From: Armatimonadota bacterium
GTDB taxonomy: Bacteria > Armatimonadota > Fimbriimonadia > Fimbriimonadales > Fimbriimonadaceae
Direction of reading: 5' to 3'
Length of the DNA: 8,483 bases
Assembly: GCA_023423495.1 (NCBI GenBank)
Contig: JAFAFM010000099.1
Coordinates: forward strand, 1 to 8,483
The notes under the pieces were generated by a model, which did no database searches, was not told where the DNA came from, and saw nothing but the letters and a program-made list of their open reading frames with translations. How positions within the stretch are numbered: the stretch's first letter is position 1; each line of letters begins with the position of its first letter. The position numbers and the translations under genes are program-made. Shown piece by piece: positions 5,758 through 8,483 of the stretch.

Positions 5758-6999
5758 TTGATTCAGGAACACCGGCAAGAAGCGGTAGCTGTGGGCATGA
5801 CCGACGATGGGGTTCAGCAGATGCTAGAGCTCGCCGAGAGGTTGCGTGCTTCCAACGGGGGTGAACTGGACGAGTCCGCGATCCAGGCCGTGTCGGAAGC
5901 AACCGGGGCTCCTCTCGAATATGTCCGACTGGCCATTCGCCTTCGCCCAGAGGAAAAGAAGCGCGGCTTCCTGCATCGACTCCGTACGGAGTATCTCGGC
6001 CTTGATCCCGAAGTCCGACGGAACGTCGTTGGAGTTGCCTTTGGGATCGTCTTTGCCTTGGCGGGCACTCTGAGCAGCGTCCTTATCTCATCCTTCCACG
6101 GCTTCATGGGAGTGATTCAGATTGTCGCTGCGACCCTGTCCGTGTACCTGGTCGGTGTTGCAAAAGATGCACGATCTGCTGCGATAACGGGCGCTCTTAT
6201 AACGGGACTGGGCTTTATCGCCGCTACCGTTTTTCAGGCTCTTTTCTCTGTCCGGGGTTCCATCGACGCCGCGCTGATCATTCCCATTACCATCTTCGGA
6301 GCGCTCGGAAGCATGGTGGTCAACATGATCGTCAGCAAGAACCGTAAGTGGCTCGGGCTGAAAGATCCGGTCAAGGAGCGTCAAGACCTTCTCAAGCAAC
6401 TCGTTGAACTGCAGAGCAAGCTGAATGCGGGCGAGCAGTCGGTCACCTTTTTGAGCGTGGACGTGGTGGGCTCCACCCGGATGAAGGAACGGTGCGACCC
6501 CCTCAGCATCGAATACACCTTTAACGAGTACCACCAATTCATCGATCGGGTTGCCCGAAAGTACGGCGGCCGCGTGCACTCAACCGCCGGCGACGGCATT
6601 ATTTGCGCCTTCGACAGCTCACTCCCTTCCTTTGCGGCGGCGAAAAATATGTTGGCGGAACTAATCGAGTTGAACACCTACGGCAACAAGACAGGAGTCC
6701 CCATCGCCCTTCGGATTGGCATCCATTCGGGAAGCGTGGTGACGCCCAAACCTGGTGACATCGCCTCGCTGAACTTCGCCCACGAGATCGACATCGCGGC
6801 GCACATGCAGAAGGTCGCCCCAATCGGCGGGATTGCGGTCAGCATGTCGGCCGCTCAAGGGTTGCCGGGTGGGGCCGCAACCGTTGGCACAGAGGTCGTG
6901 GAAACCCAAGGGGTGACAGGGATCATTTGGAAGAGCCGCCCCGCAAATCCCGCTCCTACAGTCGGGCCACCACCAATGCCGATGGAATCCGGCGGATAA
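5758..6999 (+). CDS. Four-TM membrane protein with degenerate class III adenylate/guanylate cyclase domain
   Basis: The order is: a cytoplasmic helical N-terminus (residues about 15-65, with LDESAIQAVSEATGAPLEYVRLAIRL); four hydrophobic spans (about 89-111, 114-134, 140-163, 170-193); a coiled-coil-like linker (about 203-223); a class III cyclase domain (about 227-392); and a Pro-rich tail. Both metal-binding Asp are present, Asp235 (FLSVDVVGST) and Asp279 (STAGDG), 44 apart as in active enzymes. By spacing to Rv1625c, the other key positions have changed: the base-binding Lys is Ser275, the base-binding Asp is Leu338, and the transition-state Asn and Arg are Asp345 and His349. It may bind nucleotide without making cyclic nucleotide, or have a different activity. 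The start is TTG 5758 (AGAAAG just upstream); ATG 5797 is an alternative. It is followed after 6 bases by another gene. Confidence 0.9.
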   Translation: MIQEHRQEAVAVGMTDDGVQQMLELAERLRASNGGELDESAIQAVSEATGAPLEYVRLAIRLRPEEKKRGFLHRLRTEYLGLDPEVRRNVVGVAFGIVFALAGTLSSVLISSFHGFMGVIQIVAATLSVYLVGVAKDARSAAITGALITGLGFIAATVFQALFSVRGSIDAALIIPITIFGALGSMVVNMIVSKNRKWLGLKDPVKERQDLLKQLVELQSKLNAGEQSVTFLSVDVVGSTRMKERCDPLSIEYTFNEYHQFIDRVARKYGGRVHSTAGDGIICAFDSSLPSFAAAKNMLAELIELNTYGNKTGVPIALRIGIHSGSVVTPKPGDIASLNFAHEIDIAAHMQKVAPIGGIAVSMSAAQGLPGGAATVGTEVVETQGVTGIIWKSRPANPAPTVGPPPMPMESGG

Positions 7000-7005
7000 T
7001 AGGTC

Positions 7006-7686
7006 GTGGATTCTGCGCCCGAGCGACTGGAAGCAGCCAACGAAAGCGACTGGGAATCGTTGTGGCGGCACGTGCCGCAGGTCCCCAAGCTTGTGCGTCA
7101 ACTCGGCGGCGAGAGCAAGCTGGATCCCTCGGAACGACTCGATCGCGCCGCCTATTTCGTGGCGGGAAAGTTGGAGGATGAGGACTTCCACTTGTTCGCC
7201 AATGCCGGCCAACCCTTGCTGAAGCGTCAACGGGACGCCTGGTTCGATGAGATCCTCTTTCACGTCCCCTGCACGGCCATACCTGGGTTCTATTGCCCCG
7301 TTTCCGTGGAAGTGCTGGTGAGCTTCGAACCCCTCCGAGAGCTTCGCGCCAAAATCTCTAGCAGCTACTCCATGGTTCCGCCATTCGTGGCCAAGGCCAA
7401 TATCGGGCAATTCCTGATGCCGCCTAGAAAGATTTTGTGGAATCTGGAGTTCGATTCTTCGCTGTCCCAGATTGGCGGGCTTATCGAGGACGTGGGGTTG
7501 AAATGGATCGACCGGCTGTGCGACCCCATCAGTCTGGAGGCCAACGTCTTTGCCGGAGACCTGCCGTTCGTCAGCGACTCCATCGGGCTCGAGCTTGTAC
7601 TCGCCACCGGAGGACGAAATGCGGCTCGCCGCGTGATCGAGACTTGGTTGGATTCGGAGGACCGAGGTCCCATCCTGAAACAGTAG
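7006..7686 (+). CDS. Hypothetical protein, second gene of the cyclase-domain operon
   Basis: This is a 226-residue soluble protein of no family I can name. It has no signal peptide or membrane span. Residues 15-60 are helical and charged. A central beta-rich stretch (about 82-107, DEILFHVPCTAIPGFYCPVSVEVLVSF) is followed by KISSSYSMVPPFVAKANIGQFL and a helix, GGLIEDVGLKWIDRL (157-171). The last shape (helix ending in a Trp and 'l.dp') is common in small immunity or DUF-type proteins, but no catalytic motif is visible. GTG 7006 is the chosen start, with GGCGG (6991-6995) 10 bases upstream, overlapping the end of the cyclase-domain gene. The 6-base gap to the previous stop implies co-transcription and likely translational coupling, so it may act with or upon that membrane protein. 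The plus-strand frame is supported by the coupling rather than by homology. Confidence 0.72.
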   Translation: MDSAPERLEAANESDWESLWRHVPQVPKLVRQLGGESKLDPSERLDRAAYFVAGKLEDEDFHLFANAGQPLLKRQRDAWFDEILFHVPCTAIPGFYCPVSVEVLVSFEPLRELRAKISSSYSMVPPFVAKANIGQFLMPPRKILWNLEFDSSLSQIGGLIEDVGLKWIDRLCDPISLEANVFAGDLPFVSDSIGLELVLATGGRNAARRVIETWLDSEDRGPILKQ

Positions 7687-7825
7687 CTTCAGCGAATGCA
7701 AAAGTGACTGGGACCGGCGTACCGAACCGGTGAATCCAATACGGATTTGGCTGTGATTGCCGTCGCGTTCGACCTGATCTCGCCTCGACGGGCGAAAGTT
7801 TTGTAAGGGAATTTCTTTTGTGCCC

Positions 7826-7857
7826 TTGACAACACTCCCACGCGATTGTGCTACAAT
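7826..7857 (+). promoter_or_regulatory. Promoter upstream of the rsgA leader
   Basis: TTGACA (7826-7831) is a perfect -35 box and TACAAT (7852-7857) a good -10 box with the extended element TGC just before it (7849-7851). The spacer is 20 bases, longer than usual, but an extended -10 can work without a well-placed -35. Transcription would start near 7864. Confidence 0.6.
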
Positions 7858-7910
7858 TCTCCCTCGCACCCACAACGGGTGACGACACAACGAAGAGGAG
7901 AAAATTGTCC

Positions 7911-7973
7911 ATGCTAAGCAAAATGAGCACGCCAGCCACCGCCGTATACGCCCTCTTCGGTTGGGCCTGCTAG
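7911..7973 (+). CDS. 20-residue leader peptide ORF before rsgA
   Basis: An ATG at 7911 opens 20 codons (MLSKMSTPAT then AVYALFGWAC) ending at TAG 7971-7973. AGAGGAG (7894-7900) lies 10 bases upstream and is as strong a ribosome site as any in the window. TTG 7905 is in the same frame and is an alternative start. The ORF begins about 47 bases after the predicted transcript start and is followed 18 bases later by a terminator-like hairpin, the layout of an attenuator leader. It shows no run of one amino-acid codon; the end is rich in aromatic residues plus Trp18 and Cys20. It is in the same frame as rsgA, with only the TAG stopping the frame. Function unknown: regulatory leader or a real micropeptide. 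Confidence 0.5.
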   Translation: MLSKMSTPATAVYALFGWAC

Positions 7974-7991
7974 CCCCCTAACTGCTGGCTT

Positions 7992-8023
7992 CCGCCCGAA
8001 CCCGAAGGGCGGCGTTTCCTTTT
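7992..8023 (+). terminator. Terminator-like hairpin (possible attenuator) between leader ORF and rsgA
   Basis: CCGCCC (7992-7997) pairs with GGGCGG (8007-8012) around a 9-base loop and is followed by a pyrimidine-rich tail TTTCCTTTT (8015-8023) that is interrupted by CC. It stands 67 bases before the rsgA start, so if it terminates it would control rsgA. A rival pairing exists between CGCCCT-CTTCGG inside the leader ORF (7949-7960) and CCGAAGGGCG (8002-8011): ten pairs with a two-base bulge. Confidence 0.5.
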
Positions 8024-8078
8024 CCCATTCAGGCGCGAATACGCCTGCCTGACCTTCAAAAGGATTCGGATACCAGCG

Positions 8079-8483
8079 TTGAATACTCAACAAAAACAGG
8101 CCCTGAAGGTCCGTCTGGGCAAAATGACGGACCGAGAACGACGAGACACCATGCGGCAAGCCTCAGAGGCGCGGCAAGTCGCCCAACGAAACTCAAAGAA
8201 GCCCGTTGGCACGATCGAGGACTTCGTTTACAAGCTGATCTGCAGCACAAGCGACGTCGTCGGCACCGTGGTTCGGGTGGAAGCGACCCTTTGTCACGTG
8301 AGACAAAACATGGAGGTGAAGCCGATGCAATTGAGCCGAGAAATCAGGCCGGTTGTCGGCGATGAGGTCGAAATCGACCTCTTGAAAAATAGAATAACGA
8401 AGGTACTGCCGCGCCGCACAGAGCTAGCCCGGCCGGAAGACCGGGACCCCTCGAAGGAGCGGGCCGTCGCCGCAAATATCGAC
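8079..8483 (+). CDS. rsgA: Small ribosomal subunit biogenesis GTPase RsgA (3' truncated)
   Basis: RsgA (YjeQ) is a circularly permuted GTPase that checks late 30S assembly. The window holds the first 135 residues. Residues about 1-42 are basic and polar (LGKMTDRERRDTMRQASEARQ), like the tail before the OB fold in E. coli RsgA (KLSKGQQRRVNANHQRR). Residues about 60-118 are the OB fold: VVGTVVRVEATLCHVRQ, the diagnostic VVGDEVEID, ITKVLPRRTELARP. It reaches AANID at the edge, where the GTPase domain begins; all G-motifs lie beyond. TTG 8079 is the first start codon after the TAG at 7971 in this frame. Its ribosome site is modest (AAAGGA about 15 bases upstream, or GGA 8 bases upstream), so ATG 8124 or ATG 8151 cannot be excluded. 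A leader of about 215 bases with a small ORF and hairpin precedes it. Confidence 0.88.
   Translation, partial: MNTQQKQALKVRLGKMTDRERRDTMRQASEARQVAQRNSKKPVGTIEDFVYKLICSTSDVVGTVVRVEATLCHVRQNMEVKPMQLSREIRPVVGDEVEIDLLKNRITKVLPRRTELARPEDRDPSKERAVAANID

Noticed and set aside
7713..7747. Two small hairpins (ACCGG/CCGGT and AATCC/GGATT) after the 226-residue gene as its terminator
   Set aside because: Stems are 5 pairs each and no T tract follows, so termination cannot be claimed.
6661..7890. 409-codon open frame on the minus strand across the cyclase-domain gene and its neighbour
   Set aside because: It is antisense to a gene with clear cyclase motifs and TM spans, shows no recognisable domain, and runs across two genes and their junction. 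High GC favours such mirror frames.

Overview
The window looks like ordinary bacterial chromosome: dense genes on both strands, mid-to-high GC, Shine-Dalgarno sites of the GGAGG type, sigma70-like promoters, and frequent TTG or GTG starts. The lineage cannot be fixed from the sequence. The mix of a class 1B AdoMet decarboxylase, a 'SHYEDVLVVRVH'-type PPK2, a DUF6584-like protein and a TolB/TPR protein would suit a deep-branching phylum such as Armatimonadota, but this is only a weak guess. No mobile element, CRISPR array, tRNA or rRNA was seen.

Layout. (1) 1-460: 3' end of a LolD/MacB-type ABC ATPase. (2) 461-817: intergenic, with a near-consensus promoter and a folded leader RNA in front of speH. 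(3) 818-1438: speH, S-adenosylmethionine decarboxylase, with an unusual hydrophobic N-terminal extension of about 88 residues, closed by a strong intrinsic terminator. (4) 1511-1954: small single-pass membrane protein of unknown function. (5) Minus strand, 5672 to 1973: a likely transcription unit in the order PPK2 polyphosphate kinase, TolB-like/TPR protein, small lipoprotein-like protein, DUF6584-like tail-anchored protein. (6) 5758-7686, plus strand, divergent from ppk2: a four-TM class III cyclase-domain protein with degenerate catalytic residues, and six bases later an unknown 226-residue protein. (7) 7687-8483: promoter, 20-codon leader ORF, attenuator-like hairpin and the 5' part of rsgA, the ribosome-assembly GTPase, which runs off the window.

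Working together: PPK2 links polyphosphate and nucleotide pools, and the divergent cyclase-like membrane protein may bind nucleotide, but any functional link is inference. The two regions that best repay attention are regulatory: the nested multi-helix leader RNA before speH (a polyamine gene whose enzyme consumes SAM), and the leader peptide plus hairpin before rsgA, where a segment inside the peptide ORF can pair with the 3' arm of the terminator-like hairpin.
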